Shown in pieces: positions 52,769 through 64,000 of a stretch of DNA of 64,000 bases. The first letter of the stretch is position 1. Each line of letters opens with the position of its first letter. The DNA is from Salticus scenicus (taxonomy: Eukaryota; Arthropoda; Arachnida; Araneae; Salticidae). The DNA lies in assembly GCA_963930645.1 (NCBI GenBank), contig OZ005649.1, positions 77,429,126 to 77,493,125 on the forward strand, given 5' to 3'. The notes below the pieces were generated by a model. That model was not told where the DNA came from and made no database searches. It worked only from the letters and a program-made list of their open reading frames with translations. Position numbers and translations under genes: made by a program.

Positions 52769-53953
52769 CTAGCAGGCTTTGCCCGCTTCGCTGGACATTA
52801 AACTTAAATAAGTTGTCAAAATACCATATCTTTATTAATAACCTAAGTTCTCGCTGTGATTGGTACAGGTTCTCTCTCGCAAAGTGAGGAGTCTGGGTCT
52901 CCACTGTCTTCGGCACAACTTACCCACTTCTTACTTCCCCTTCCTCAGCGGGTGAGTTCGAAGTTTTGCTCGAAGATTTGCAAAATCACACTAATGTACA
53001 TAATGCGTACACTTAATCAATATCCGCACACCAAAATTCGCCATTCTAAGATAATTCAAAGCGAATTCATACGGAAAGACACGTTTTTACACATGTTTTA
53101 ACCCCACAACGATATTTGGCGATTTTTTTGTTGGTGATTATGGCTAAATCATAAATCTAAAAATCATAAATCATAAATCATATATGATAAATGATAAAAT
53201 CATAATCTAAATCAGAAATCATAAAACATAAAATCATAAATCCAAAATAAACAACATATTAGGCGTCCATATTATATCGCAAACAGTCCAGAACAACATC
53301 GTTATCCTTCAAAACAGCGCCAAAGGAAAATCGCCAAATTCAGCTGTAGGGTTATACTGAAGTTATACCGTTTATTGCCCTCCGACTCCGAGAAGGGGGG
53401 GGGGAGGGATTTCGAATTTTGTGAAATCCAGTTACAATAAGTGCCGGATGCAAACAAACAATTTACGCATCAAATTTCGTAACCACAGATGTCTTTAATA
53501 GAAAATATTATAAATAAATAAATACAAAACGCACAGGCTATCTCAATTGTGCAATATTGGCTATCTCAATTGTGCAATTAAAGATCTTGGCGAGAAACGT
53601 CGAAGCTACTTCGGTTCCGAATTTCAAATTGTGCCAAAGGGATCCTGTACTAAATCTGTTCCATACACAAAATAAATAAACAAATAAAATAAAATAATAA
53701 AATAAAATAAAAACTCTTTTCTGATATTTACAAAATAAAAATAAAAAATCTTGATAAAATCCAAATTATAATCATTTACAATTAAGGGGAGAACATAAAA
53801 AAAACCTCATAAGGTACATAACAATAACAAAAAATTTTGTTTTACTGCAGGAAAGAAAAGTACTGCTTAATTAAATAAAAATATTAAACTAATGCCAAAT
53901 ATCTCCATGAAAATATTTATCCACGTGGAAATTCCTCATTAAAAAAAAAAAAT

Positions 53954-53984
<31 letters not shown>

Positions 53985-55029
53985 CAACTTTTCTAGGTAT
54001 TTTTCTCTCTAATTTTTATTATTCACGTGAAATTAAAAATATTTCATTTTATTTCTGGAAAAAATATATATATATATATATAAATTATATAAATATAAAA
54101 CCTTTTCCCGAATCTGGGTTAAAAACGGGAAAAGGGTAAAATAAATTAGAAATATCAGAGCTATATTTATAAATTTGATACCTAATGAAAGGGGCGATTT
54201 TTCTGAATCCAGGGGTGCAAACAGTTTTTCGATGCGAAAATTAGATTTTTTAAAAATAACTAAAGTATGAAATTTAAGTGGCAACGGAAAAAAGTAAAAA
54301 TGGGAAAATGAATTAGAAGTACCAGACCTATCGTTACAAATTCAGTACCAAATGAAAGTGGTGATTTTTCTGAATCTTAGGGTGTAAACAGTTTTTCGAT
54401 ACGACAATTAGATTTTTTAAAATTAACTAAAGTATGAAACTTAGATGGCAACACTTCATTTCAATCTTTTCATAATTTGTAGAGCGAATCACGTGAATAG
54501 AAAAGTCTTTGACTTAAAAATTTATTTTTATATTTTAATTTTACATTCAAAGCGTTTTAGTGAAAAAATATTTATGGCGCATGCGTAGGCGTTTTTTACC
54601 CACAATTTAAACACTAATCATAATTTTGAAAATTTCTATAGATATAATTTTAAGTTGGATGAAGACCTAAGTTTCTGCCAAGCGCCGTTGAATTCCGTCC
54701 AGCCGTTCTCGAGTGATGCCCGGACAAACGTATTTTAGTCTTTTACCCCCCAGAGAGGAATGGGGGGGGGGAATTTCTGAAAAGTTGATAGATATAATTT
54801 TAAGTTGGGTGAAAGCCTAAATTCCTGCCAAGCGCCGTTGAATTCCGCCTAGCCGTTCTCAAATGATGCCCGGACAAAAAAAGCGACATACGGACACGAT
54901 GACACACACACACAGGCAAAATTTTCTGAAGTCATTTTCGACTTTCATGGGGTGTGAAACGTGAAGATATCGCAAAATTTTTCGATTCTGACAAATTTAC
55001 AGACGAAAGTCTGATTTTATTAATATAGA
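52769..55029 (-). mobile_element. Non-autonomous Helitron, copy 2
   Basis: 2261 bp, nearly identical to copies 1 and 3. Differs by small indels in G-runs and by AAATA repeats in place of a poly(A) tract at 53941. Confidence 0.8.
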
Positions 55030-55509
55030 TTAGTTAGTCAATCAGCTGAAACTTTTATAACATTATCACTGGAATTCCTTATGCTGCTTTAAACTTTATA
55101 AAATTTTAGCATTATAAATTATAACAAATTTAGCCGTTCCTTCGTTTTCAATGGATGTGACTTAACAAATATCTTGAATTTTATATTTTTTATTCCTAGA
55201 TATTTTACTTAGACTTATTTTTTTTTCCTTTTTATTGTTATTATTATTAAAAAAAAAAAAGAAGAAAAAAAAACGGATTTCTATCATATTAGTTAGTCAA
55301 TCAGCTGAAACTTTTATAACATTATACTTTACAAAATTTTAGCATTATAAATTATAACAAATTTAGCCGTTCCTTCGTTTTCAATGGATGTGACTTAACA
55401 AATATCTTGAATTTATATTTTTTATTCCTAGATATTTTACTTAGACTTATTTTTTTCCCCTTTTATAATTATTATTATTAAAAAAGAAAAAAACCGGATT
55501 TATATCATA
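55030..55509. repeat. Repeat Q, two copies
   Basis: Empty site at 55288/55289. Same internal deletion in the second copy as at 52548, which shows the whole composite was duplicated. Confidence 0.75.
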
Positions 55510-57719
55510 CTAGCAGGCTTTGCCCGCTTCGCTGGACATTAAACTTAAATAAGTTGTCAAAATACCATATCTTTATTAATAACCTAAGTTCTCGCTGTGA
55601 TTGGTACAGGTTTTCTCGCTCGCAAAGTGAGGAGTCTGGGTCTCCACTGTCTTCGGCACAACTTACCCACTTCTTACTTCCCCTTCCTCAGCGGGTGAGT
55701 TCGAAGTTTTGCTCGAAGATTTGCAAAATCACACTAATGTACATAATGCGTACACTTAATCAATATCCGCACACCAAAATTCGCCATTCTAAGATAATTC
55801 AAAGCGAATTCATACGGAAAGACACGTTTTTACACATGTTTTAACCCCACAACGATATTTGGCGATTTTTTTGTTGGTGATTATGGCTAAATCATAAATC
55901 TAAAAATCATAAATCATAAATCATATATGATAAATGATAAAATCATAATCTAAATCAGAAATCATAAAACATAAAATCATAAATCCAAAATAAACAACAT
56001 ATTAGGCTTCCATATTATATCGCAAACAGTCCAGAACAACATCGTTATCCTTCAAAACAGCGCCAAAGAAAAATCGCCAAATTCAGCTGTAGGGTTATAC
56101 TGAAGTTATACCGTTTATTGCCCTCCGACTCCGAGAAGGGGGGGGGGGATTTCGAATTTCGTGAAATCCAGTTACAATAAGTGCCGGATGCAAACAAACA
56201 ATTTACGCATCAAATTTCGTAACCACAGATGTCTTTAATAGAAAATATTATAAATAAATAAATACAAAACGCACAGGCTATCTCAATTGTGCAATTAAAG
56301 ATCTTGGCGAGAAACGTCGAAGCTACTTCGGTTCCGAATTTCAAATTGTGCCAAAGGGATCCAGTACTAAATCTGTTCCATACACAAAATAAATAAACAA
56401 ATAAAATAAAATAATAAAATAAAATAAAAACTCTTTTCTGATATTTACAAAATAAAAATAAAAAATCTTGATAAAATCCAAATTATAATCATTTACATTT
56501 AAGGGGAGAACATAAAAAAAACCTCATAAGGTACATAACAATAACAAAAAATTTTGTTTTACTGCAGGAAAGAAAAGTACTGCTTAATTAAATAAAAATA
56601 TTAAACTAATGCCAAATATCTCCATGAAAATATTTATCCACGTGGAAATTCCTCATTAAAAAAAAAAAAAAAAAAATCACCAACTTTTCTAGGTATTTTT
56701 CTCTCTAATTTTTATTATTCACGTGAAATTAAAAATATTTCATTTTATTTCTGGAAAAAAAAAAATATATATATATATAAATTATATAAATATAAAACCT
56801 TTTCCCGAATCTGGGTTAAAAACGGGAAAAGGGTAAAATAAATTAGAAATATCAGAGCTATATTTATAAATTTGATACCTAATGAAAGGGGCGATTTTTC
56901 TGAATCCAGGGGTGCAAACAGTTTTTCGATGCGAAAATTAGATTTTTTAAAAATAACTAAAGTATGAAATTTAAGTGACAACGGAAAAAAGTAAAAATGG
57001 GAAAATGAATTAGAAGTATCAGACCTATCGTTACAAATTCAGTACCAAATGAAAGTGGTGATTTTTCTGAATCTTAGGGTGTAAACAGTTTTTCGATACG
57101 ACAATTAGATTTTTTAAAATTAACTAAAGTATGAAACTTAGATGGCAGCACTTCATTTCAATCTTTTCATAATTTGTAGAGCGAATCACGTGAATAGAAA
57201 AGTCTTTGACTTAAAAATTTATTTTTAGATTTTAATTTTACATTCAAAGCGTTTTAGTGAAAAAATATTTATATGCGTAGGCGTTTTTTACCCACAATTT
57301 AAACACTAATCATAATTTTGAAAATTTCTATAGATATAATTTTAAGTTGGGTGAAGACCTAAGTTTCTGCCAAGCGCCGTTGAATTCCGTCCAGCCGTTC
57401 TCGAGTGATGCCCGGACAAACGTATTTTAGTCTTTTACCCCCCAGAGAGGAATGGGGGGGGAATTTCTGAAAAGTTGATAGATATAATTTTAAGTTGGGT
57501 GAAAGCCTAAATTCCTGCCAAGCGCCGTTGAATTCCGCCTAGCCGTTCTCAAATGATGCCCGGACAAAAAAAGCGACATACGGACACGATGACACACACA
57601 CACAGGCAAAATTTTCTGAAGTCATTTTCGACTTTCATGGGGTGTGAAACGTGAAGATATCGCAAAATTTTTCGATTCTGACAAATTTACAGACGAAAGT
57701 CTGATTTTATTAATATAGA
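55510..57719 (-). mobile_element. Non-autonomous Helitron, copy 3
   Basis: 2210 bp. Lacks one copy of a 26-bp duplication (CTATCTCAATTGTGCAAT...) present in the other two. Confidence 0.8.
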
Positions 57720-58400
57720 TTAGTTAGTCAATCAGCTGAAACTTTTATAACATTATAACTGGAATTCCTTATGCTGCTTTAAACTTTATAAAATTTTAGC
57801 GTTATAAATTATAACAAATTTAGCCGTTCCTTCGTTTTCAATGGATGTGACTTAACAAATATCTTGAATTTTATATTTTTTATTCCTAGATATTTTACTT
57901 AGACTTATTTTTTTTTTTCCTTTTTATTGTTATTATTATTAAAAAAAAAAGAAGAAAAAAAAACGGATTTCTATCATATTAGTTAGTCAATCAGCTGAAA
58001 CTTTTATAACATTATACTTTACAAAATTTTAGCATTATAAATTATAACAAATTTAGCCGTTCCTTCGTTTTCAATGGATGTGACTTAACAAATATCTTGA
58101 ATTATATATTTTTTATTCTTTGATATTTTACTTAGATTTATTTTATTTTCCTTTTTATTATTATTATTAATAATAATAAACCGGATTTATATCATATTAG
58201 TTAGTCAATCAGCTGAAACTTTTATAACATTATCACTGGAATACCTTATGCTGCTTTAAACTTTATAAAATTTTAGCATTATAAATTATAACAAATTTAG
58301 CCGTTCCTTCGTTTTCAACGGATGTGATTTAACAAATATCTTGAATTTTATATTTTTTATTCCTAGATACTTTACTTAGACTTTTTTTGTTGTTGTTATT
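57720..58400. repeat. Repeat Q, three copies, end of array
   Basis: Unoccupied sites at 57988/57989 and 58196/58197. The last copy fades near 58400. Confidence 0.7.
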
Positions 58401-60013
58401 GTTGTTATAAAAACAATCCACGTGTGCAAAATGTTGTATACCCTTTGATAAATGAACTATTATTGATAATTAAACTGACATGTAAAGGCAAATATGTGAA
58501 GAAAATTGCTTTTCCAAGTTTGTTTGCAAGATACACAGTCCAAAAATGATTTATTGCGTAAAATCTTCGAAATGAGTTTACAATGTGTTTTTACGTTGAT
58601 TCAGATTAATAATGCTAATGGACAAAATATTAGAAAATATATTGATTCTTAACGATTTATTTCATACATGTATTGGCAAAATACTATTCAAAAGCTTTAT
58701 CCATTTTTAATAACAAAGAAGCAATTAGGAAATTAAAGTCGAATGGTACATATCTGTTATCAATTTTATAGAATTAAAGTAGAAATTAGAAAGAAGAAGA
58801 TATTGTTAACTCAACAGATAAGTTATAAACACTAATGTCCAAAAGAAGAATCTTCCAGCTCTATTTAGTGAATTGTTTTATATGCGAACAACTAGCATAG
58901 ATTTTTAGAGATTTTATATATTTTAAGTATTTGGAGATCGAAACAAAAATCTACTTTTGTTCCGGTTGTTACCATTTGATTGCCATACATAAAAAGTTAT
59001 AATTTAAAACAATGCTATCTGTATACATTTTTTTCCGTGGAATAATCTGATATATTGTATTTTTTCCAAGGGACAAATATTTGTTTTCATTACTATTGTT
59101 ATTTTTATTATTTAAAAAATAAAATACCTTGTTTAATTTTTAACTGTGATGAAAAAATTATATGTTTAGAAATTAATCACAAATGAACGCATTTATTGTC
59201 CGAGAAGAATTTGTGATAACATTTAAGATAATGATACATAAAATTTAATTGAATATTAAGTGCAATAAAAATTTGCTTTAACGATTGTTGAGTGTGTTTC
59301 TGTATTATTAGAAAATTAAAAAACTTATTACATCAGTCTGTTTTCAAAATTAAACAAATCGTTTCACTAATTTGGAAATTAGAGTTGGCATATATAATTT
59401 ATAATAGAACTTTAAGAAGCGTAAATTATTATACTTATAAGCTAAAGTTTATGAAAGATATAAATATAAAATTTGAGAATAAAAATAACAGGTTTTAGTG
59501 TATAACTAACAGTTGTTTTTAAAAAATAGTATTACATAGTTAAAAGTATGTTATAATTGTTTTTATTAAAAGCAACTTAATGAACAAAAAATGATAATGT
59601 TTACTTTTTCAATTTGAATTCCAATTTCAGCTACTACCCACAAGTTTATTATTCTAAATTTTTGTATACATTTTGATGCATTTAGTATTTGTAGTGCAGC
59701 CATTAGCAAATAATTTTTTAAATACGCAATAATTGACGAATATGTATCACATAATATTCGATTATTAAGAGAACTGACAACAATCTAAAGAAAAATTAAT
59801 TTCATTATTATATTATTTTTTCAAAACAAACAATTAGAAAAAAAAAATTCGTTAATATATATAATTGTATAAGTAACATTTATACAGCAACAAAACACAG
59901 ACAAAACCTTTAAAAAAACATATTGTATGTATATAAATTAATTATTAAAGTGGTATTTTATAACGAATATTTGAAATTTATTATTTGAGAAAAGCAAATA
60001 TTTAGTTATCACC
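58401..60013. other. Host DNA upstream of the receptor gene, no other gene supported
   Basis: AT-rich. A 68-codon frame at 59292 has no recognisable features. I could not identify a promoter for the receptor. Confidence 0.45.
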
Positions 60014-61096
60014 ATGAAAAGGAACGATTACACATATATTTTCTGTCTGTTATACTTAAGTATCATACTTATAAATAATAAACCTAAGTATCAGTCACCC
60101 TGGAAAAATCGGTGTTCTATTTCAGCTAAATTTTTTAATATATTTTTTAGTATACTGTGTGTTTTTCATTTATTTACATGTTATTCTTATATATATCTAA
60201 AAGCTGGAGTTAATAAAAAAAAAGAAATGCTTTATACATTCTTAAGCATAACATATGTGTTATTTCGCTTTTATTTGCATTATCATTTACGAAATTTGAT
60301 GGAAATTGTCAATATGATAAGTCACATTTCTTTGAAAATAAAGAATAAGCGAAACACGCCAAAATGGATTATTACTTGGATTAGTATAGTTTTAAGCATT
60401 ATAATTTACGTGTTTATAGAAACAACTACAAGAGTTTATAACGATGATAAAACAATTCAAGCACTTTATTTCGGTTACTTAACGGAAAATGTTTATATGA
60501 AGCTGCTTCTTGCTTTAATATACTCAATTGATTTCCTTTTACTTTTATATTTACCGCTTCACATCTTTGATTTTTATTATGTCATGATTTGTTTAGATAT
60601 ATCTTCACTACTTCATAAATTTAGTCTTATACTCAAAGTTTCTTTTAAACCTGACTATGATGCTTTCACACACATTTATAAAGAAATTCTACTGATTACT
60701 GAATTTTTTGAGAAAAAAGCTGGATTTTTAATGTTTCAGTCATGTCTTCACAGTGCAGTGATGATGTTTTATGGTTTACAAATTCTCATAGGCAACAGCA
60801 ATAACTCTCTATGTGATAACCTTATGTTAATGATTTGTTGTCTAAGTCTCCTAAGTTTTATTATAAAAGTAGAGTTGGCATCACGCGTGAATGTATCATC
60901 TATTTTAGTAAAGGATGAGTCCAGGAATCTGCATGAGAAAAATTACAGAAACATTTGTGATTACATTAGATTTATAAAGAAATGTAAGGAAATAAATATG
61001 ACTGTATGGGGCTTCATCAATCTCAAACGAAATATTATCTTTGGAACTTTTGGAGCAGCTTTAAGTTATAGCTTGTTATTTAATAACATCGTTTAA
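60014..61096 (+). CDS. Gustatory-receptor-like seven-transmembrane protein, intronless
   Basis: 360 aa from ATG in a good context (tcaccATGA). Hydrophobic segments lie at roughly 38-61, 72-92, 117-137, 160-190, 240-262, 268-287 and 330-357, giving seven membrane spans. Charged loops and a short N-terminus are as in arthropod gustatory receptors, where the N-terminus is inside the cell. The C-terminus ends FGTFGAALSYSLLF, in the place where the family has a TY...QF-type motif at the start of membrane segment seven. The exact motif is not present. The family assignment rests on layout and this end. It is short of the 380-450 aa typical of insect members, and the ORF is a single exon, so either a 5' exon is missing or it is a one-exon gene. 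It could instead belong to another divergent chemoreceptor group. Confidence 0.6.
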   Translation: MKRNDYTYIFCLLYLSIILINNKPKYQSPWKNRCSISAKFFNIFFSILCVFHLFTCYSYIYLKAGVNKKKEMLYTFLSITYVLFRFYLHYHLRNLMEIVNMISHISLKIKNKRNTPKWIITWISIVLSIIIYVFIETTTRVYNDDKTIQALYFGYLTENVYMKLLLALIYSIDFLLLLYLPLHIFDFYYVMICLDISSLLHKFSLILKVSFKPDYDAFTHIYKEILLITEFFEKKAGFLMFQSCLHSAVMMFYGLQILIGNSNNSLCDNLMLMICCLSLLSFIIKVELASRVNVSSILVKDESRNLHEKNYRNICDYIRFIKKCKEINMTVWGFINLKRNIIFGTFGAALSYSLLFNNIV

Positions 61097-61156
61097 AAAT
61101 ATTGCTTTCCTTGCTTATATGTTCTCACGATAGTGAAAATTTATACTTACTGTAAT

Positions 61157-61162
61157 AATAAA
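61157..61162 (+). promoter_or_regulatory. Polyadenylation signal of the receptor gene
   Basis: AATAAA 61 nt after the stop. Confidence 0.5.
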
Positions 61163-61169
61163 AGCTACC

Positions 61170-62260
61170 ACGTAATGTTTTGAGCATTTTTCTTTGTGTT
61201 AAGTAAAGTGTTTTGCATTAATTATTAAATTAAAATAATATGTCTTTAGTTTCATTTCATAAATTTGTTTGACATTTTTATATAAAATTTTAAAACTTTC
61301 TTAAAATTTCATGAGAAGAAATTAGTAGAGATGTATTTCCATTAAAACCGAAATATTAATATATATTATTTATATCACAAGTGAAAGCTTTAAATATTTA
61401 CTTCTAACATGCCTTAATTACAATATTTTGTTACAGAAGATTAAGTATTTTAAATTACCTGTAGTATTATTTGTATTATATACATAATTGTTTTGAAAGA
61501 TCTCTTTTATAAACACCATCTACATGAAAATCCAATTAATTTCTTTCAAGTTAAAATGAAAACAAATAACAAAACTTTAAAAGAAATTATATACTAAAAT
61601 ATAGTATATTATGTACAGATTTAAATTTCTTTTGTACTAAAAATAAAGGTTTTTAAAAGAAAATTAATCTTTCTGTAAATTCACATAACAATTGCATAAT
61701 AGAACTTTATATTTTAGTAATTATGAATTTTATTGTTAATTTTAAAAGGTTTCATTACATGTGTTTAAACTTGCACGTAATGATAATAATTTTCGTCATT
61801 AATTACAGTTTCTATCAATTTAGAGAATAATAAGTCCCTAGAAAGCTACGTTAATTAGAGCTTAAAAAAAAAAAAAAAATCTGCATTAGTAAAAAATGCA
61901 TTAGTAAAATAGGACAAATATCATGCAAATAAAATTAAATATGTGTGTTTCTATAATATGTATATGGAATAACACTTTGTAAATATATCTGTTATATTTG
62001 CTGTAAAATGCATTTCAAACCATTTGCAACAACATTAAAAGTTAATTGTAATTTCTAATTACTTACAAACTAGTCACTATTGTTACGTATTAGGATCCTA
62101 ACGAGGAAGGTCTCCATAGGCGACTACGCAAAAAAGCTTGAAATAAAATACGGCATACTCTCCTAACGAGGTTATGTTTGTTTATAAAAAAAAATTGGAG
62201 CGAAATCACTATATAATGTCCGTAAAAGAATATTGAAAATGTCTAAATCTTGGCTATTTA
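61170..62260. other. Host intergenic DNA, nothing recognised
   Basis: AT-rich, with CCTAACGAGG occurring twice near 62096 and 62162. Confidence 0.45.
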
Positions 62261-62261
62261 T

Positions 62262-62475
62262 CGCTTATTGAAATTTTATTTTTCCGACTGAGTGAAAATA
62301 ATGCCTGGACCGGGACTCGAACCCCAGATCTTTGACTTTCAAGGTCAAGGCTCTACCAACTGAGCTATCCAGGCCGACATCCCGGTCAGCATTACTCACT
62401 CAGACAACCTTTTAGGCAGAAACAATCTGGTCTATCATTTAGATAGCTCAACAGAAATAAGCCGCAGGAAAAGGA
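62262..62475 (-). mobile_element. tRNA-headed SINE, copy 1
   Basis: tRNA-like part 62303-62374 on the minus strand: acceptor stem GCCTGGA/TCCAGGC, D-arm AGCTCAGTTGG, anticodon stem TTGAC/GTCAA with loop CTTGAAA (TGA), box B GGTTCGAGT. The T-arm pairs poorly. The serine-type anticodon without a long variable arm and the repeated flanks mark it as a SINE. Confidence 0.7.
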
Positions 62476-62479
62476 AAAC

Positions 62480-62790
62480 ACCATTAAACAATAGGAGAAA
62501 GAAATACAATTTTTTAAAAATAAAATCACACAATCAACTGTGGAAGAAAATCATATTTATTGAAATTTTATTTTTCCGACTGAGTGAAAATAATTCCTGG
62601 ACTGGGACTCGAACCCCGGATCTTTGACTTACAAGGTCAAGGCTCCACCAATTGAGCTATCCAGGCCGACATCCCGGTCAGCATTACTCACTCAGACAAC
62701 CTCTTAGGCAGAAACAATCTGGCCTATCATTTAGATAGCTCAACAGAAATAAGCCGCAGGAAATGGAAAACACCATTAAATCACCATCTT
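62480..62790 (-). mobile_element. tRNA-headed SINE, copy 2
   Basis: tRNA-like part 62595-62666 on the minus strand with loop CTTGTAA (TGT, threonine type). The first acceptor base pair is broken. Confidence 0.7.
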
Positions 62791-62809
62791 AAAATCACCA
62801 TTAAATCAC

Positions 62810-63102
62810 CACACCATCTTAATGGTGTTTTCCATTTCCTGCCGCTTATTTCTGTTGAGCTATCTAAATGATAGACCAGATTGTTTCTGCCTAAAAGGTT
62901 GTCTGAGTGAGTAATGCTGACCGGGATGTCGGCCTGGATAGCTCAATTGGTAGAGGAGCCTTGACCTTGTAAGTCAAAGATCCGGGGTTCGACTCCCGGT
63001 CCAGGCATTATTTTCACTCATTTGGAAAAATAAAATTTCAATAAATATGATTTTCTTCCACAGTTGATTGTGTGATTTTATTTAAAAAAAAAAAAAAAAA
63101 AA
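62810..63102 (+). mobile_element. tRNA-headed SINE, copy 3, inverted, with poly(A) tail
   Basis: tRNA-like part 62932-63006, anticodon TGT, with a 2-nt insertion after the D-arm. The 3' body ends TTGTGTGATTTTATTT plus A(n), giving the orientation of the family. The junction with copy 2 is a short inverted duplication at about 62775-62830. Confidence 0.7.
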
Positions 63103-64000
63103 ATTATTTATCGCTTGTTTGAAGCACAATGAAAACTGATGCAAAACGGTTTTTTGATAAATACACATTATAGTAAAACCTTTCAAATACTCTTCATACT
63201 AAACTAGTTTAAGAAAGTTTACTTTAAATAAATACTCTTACATAACTACAATTTTGTCAAAATATTTATAAGGAAAACTAACTATCAAATTACATAATTT
63301 TTAGTTTAAAGTGAAAAACCTAAACGAAGCTGAAGTTTTACTTAAGCTTTCAATATTATGGCTTAAAGTAAAAAAGTACGAACATTTATTTATAGTGTGT
63401 AATAAATTAAAAAGAACTTACATAACACTTTGAAAAGGAAACATTCTAAAGAGCAATCACTTATGAGTGGTCTATTTTGTGTTTTTAAAGAATACCGATT
63501 GGACAACTGGTAATTTAGCTGAAAATTTAAATTGATGGGAATTATTTCAAACTTAAATTTTAATTTTAAATTTCAATGTATATTACATATTAATATGGAA
63601 AATTTATAACTTTTTTTTTTTTTAATCATTATTTACCTTTTATTACACTGGTTACATAAAATTTACCAAATAACTTTTTTAACCTTACGTACTAAATTAT
63701 TTTAAATAAGTTTAAACTTTAAAAAAAATTACATTTGTATAACTGCTAGTTTTGAACCGTGCACTTTTTGTTAATTTATTTAAACTTTAAAGCAAATTTT
63801 AATGGAAAATTAGGATAAATTTTTAAGTTTTTAATGAATTTAAATAATAACAATAGATTAGAAGGAAGAGAAAAACAGATCTTTGGCTTAGCAAAAATGT
63901 ACAAAAATAAATTCATTTGTAAGAGCATACCTTTGATGAAAGGATCTTCATTAGAGGTAATTTCACCCCCCCCCCCTCATCTCCCAAGAAAAAAACTCTT
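63103..64000. other. Host intergenic DNA, nothing recognised
   Basis: AT-rich, with a C-run at 63965-63977. Confidence 0.45.

Noticed and set aside
50085..56981. Repeated ORFs of 78-96 codons in each Helitron unit
   Set aside because: They are conserved only because the unit is a recent tandem copy. Composition is low-complexity and they do not resemble Rep/helicase.
62303..63006. Functional tRNA-Thr/tRNA-Ser genes
   Set aside because: T-arms do not pair properly, one copy has a D-region insertion, flanks are repeated and a poly(A) tail is present. SINE heads explain them better.

Overview
The window is eukaryotic DNA, most likely from an arthropod. It has two very different parts. Positions 1 to about 28.9 kb look like a virus-derived or virus-like element of a kind I do not recognise. 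Positions about 29.2 to 64 kb look like ordinary AT-rich host DNA: transposons, SINEs and one intronless seven-membrane-segment gene that resembles an arthropod gustatory receptor. A chelicerate host is a guess from the look of that receptor and of the repeats.

Virus-like part. Five different protein genes can be supported. They are a Val-Pro-repeat protein (gene A), a protein with a transcription-regulator-like layout (gene B), and three diverged small paralogs with a Bro-N-like look (C, D, E). A truncated relative of the last three lies at 23106-23276. A and B are each present twice because 1-10416 and 11580-22058 form a giant inverted repeat around a 1.16 kb spacer. All the complete genes share one grammar: a TATA box, then 31-33 nt later an arthropod-type initiator (mostly TCATTC/TCATTT), the ORF, a long T-flanked hairpin 10-80 nt after the stop (GGGCCGAACGAAG-type stem), and a CCAATATTGG-type palindrome. 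Between the genes are about 20 palindromic blocks with a poly(A)-poly(T) core. Their arms are either CCAACC/GGTTGG repeats or TCAAGGTCA nuclear-receptor half-sites, and most have TATA boxes pointing outward on one or both sides. Many of these TATA boxes also have an initiator at the same spacing but lead into no long ORF. I read them as orphan promoters of decayed genes or as non-coding transcription units. The intergenic DNA is full of duplicated gene-end fragments.

Host part. 29.2-49.3 kb carries datable, often nested insertions: two hAT-type elements, one inside the other, each with a perfect 8-bp target duplication; two short hAT-like elements; Tc1/mariner-type MITEs; a pogo-like transposase remnant; and SINEs. 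49.8-58.4 kb is a tandem array in which a roughly 250-bp repeat was invaded by a non-autonomous Helitron (2.2 kb), and the composite was then amplified three times. Unoccupied copies of the repeat show the exact A|T insertion point. The receptor gene is at 60014-61096, followed by a cluster of tRNA-headed SINEs at 62.3-63.1 kb.

How it fits together. The virus-like genes appear to be written for the host's nuclear RNA polymerase II, with a repeated 3' hairpin signal of their own. The palindromic blocks look like shared bidirectional promoters. Whether the first 28.9 kb is integrated in the chromosome or is a viral contig joined by assembly cannot be settled here. The junction would lie between 28.9 and 29.2 kb.
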